Shown here: positions 46,888 to 46,965 of the stretch, in pieces
Layout of the letters: every line of letters starts with the position of its first letter
How positions within the stretch are numbered: the first letter of the stretch is position 1
DNA from: SVTX01 sp045132775
GTDB lineage: Bacteria; Bacillota; Clostridia; Oscillospirales; CAG-272
Direction of reading: 5' to 3'
DNA length: 46,965 bases
NCBI GenBank assembly: GCA_045132775.1
Contig: JBGUSX010000032.1
Location: forward strand, 1 to 46,965
Made by a program: the position numbers and the translations under genes
Notes under the pieces: generated by a model
What the model was told of the DNA's origin: nothing
Seen by the model: the letters and a program-made list of their open reading frames with translations, nothing else
Databases searched by the model: none

Positions 46888-46965
46888 TCAAGCTGTGAGC
46901 TTCTCCTTAAGAAGCTGAATCGGGCTTTTTCTGCCGAGTGTGCGCATTGTTTTGTTGTTGCTCCA
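46888..46965 (-). CDS. C-terminal end of a probable transposase (partial, cut by the window)
   Basis: The last 25 codons of a minus-strand ORF run off the right edge and stop at 46888-46890. The visible residues include WSNNKTMRTLGRKSPIQLLK and EKLTA. The pattern N-N-x-x-x-x-x-L-G-x-K-S-P-I resembles the end of integrase-core transposases of the IS3/IS481 type. Only this fragment is visible, so the family is tentative and the gene could be intact outside the window. Confidence 0.5.
   Translation of the reverse strand, partial: WSNNKTMRTLGRKSPIQLLKEKLTA

Overview
The window looks like chromosomal DNA of a low-to-medium GC, Gram-positive, endospore-forming Clostridia-type Firmicute, probably an anaerobic gut commensal. 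The basis is protein content (SpoVT, YitT, an ECF-type RibU, S-box and RFN riboswitches, lipoproteins with NPCBM or WG-like repeats, an alpha-L-fucosidase) and near-consensus sigma-A promoters. The species cannot be named from sequence alone. Most genes are on the minus strand. No rRNA, tRNA, CRISPR array or complete mobile element was seen.

Left part (1-7050): metK under a SAM-I riboswitch; a compact four-gene operon of two unknown proteins, a DUF1963-like protein and a four-module NPCBM-like lipoprotein; a small exporter-like membrane protein; and ribU under an FMN riboswitch. Centre (7050-19600): the information-processing block rpoB-rpoC-rpsL-rpsG-fusA-tuf, with strong promoters before rpoB and rpsL. 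No rplJ-rplL precedes rpoB and no L7Ae-like gene lies between rpoC and rpsL. From 19700 to 30000: a DUF975 membrane protein, a CapD/PglF-type nucleotide-sugar dehydratase, spoVT, a divergent purine phosphoribosyltransferase/purine permease pair, and a trkA-trkH-tmk-yitT operon.

Right part (30000-46965): a small xre gene behind a structured leader holding a 17-codon ORF; the mglBAC sugar importer; a CHAP-domain surface protein; gpsA; an ABC-F ATPase; a hairpin-rich non-coding island bounded by two identical 26-bp palindromes; a pgeF-iunH-tlpA operon; a module of WG-like lipoprotein plus divergent XRE regulator bounded by perfect 20-bp direct repeats; a GH29 fucosidase convergent with nagB; and at the right edge the C-terminal end of a probable transposase.

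Functionally, fucosidase, NagB, Mgl and the NPCBM lipoprotein suggest use of host or plant glycans. The phosphoribosyltransferase, permease, PgeF and IunH suggest purine and nucleoside salvage. The best candidates for undescribed biology are the direct-repeat-bounded XRE/WG lipoprotein module, the short-ORF structured leader before the first XRE gene, the hairpin island at 39475-39759, and the NPCBM/DUF1963 operon.
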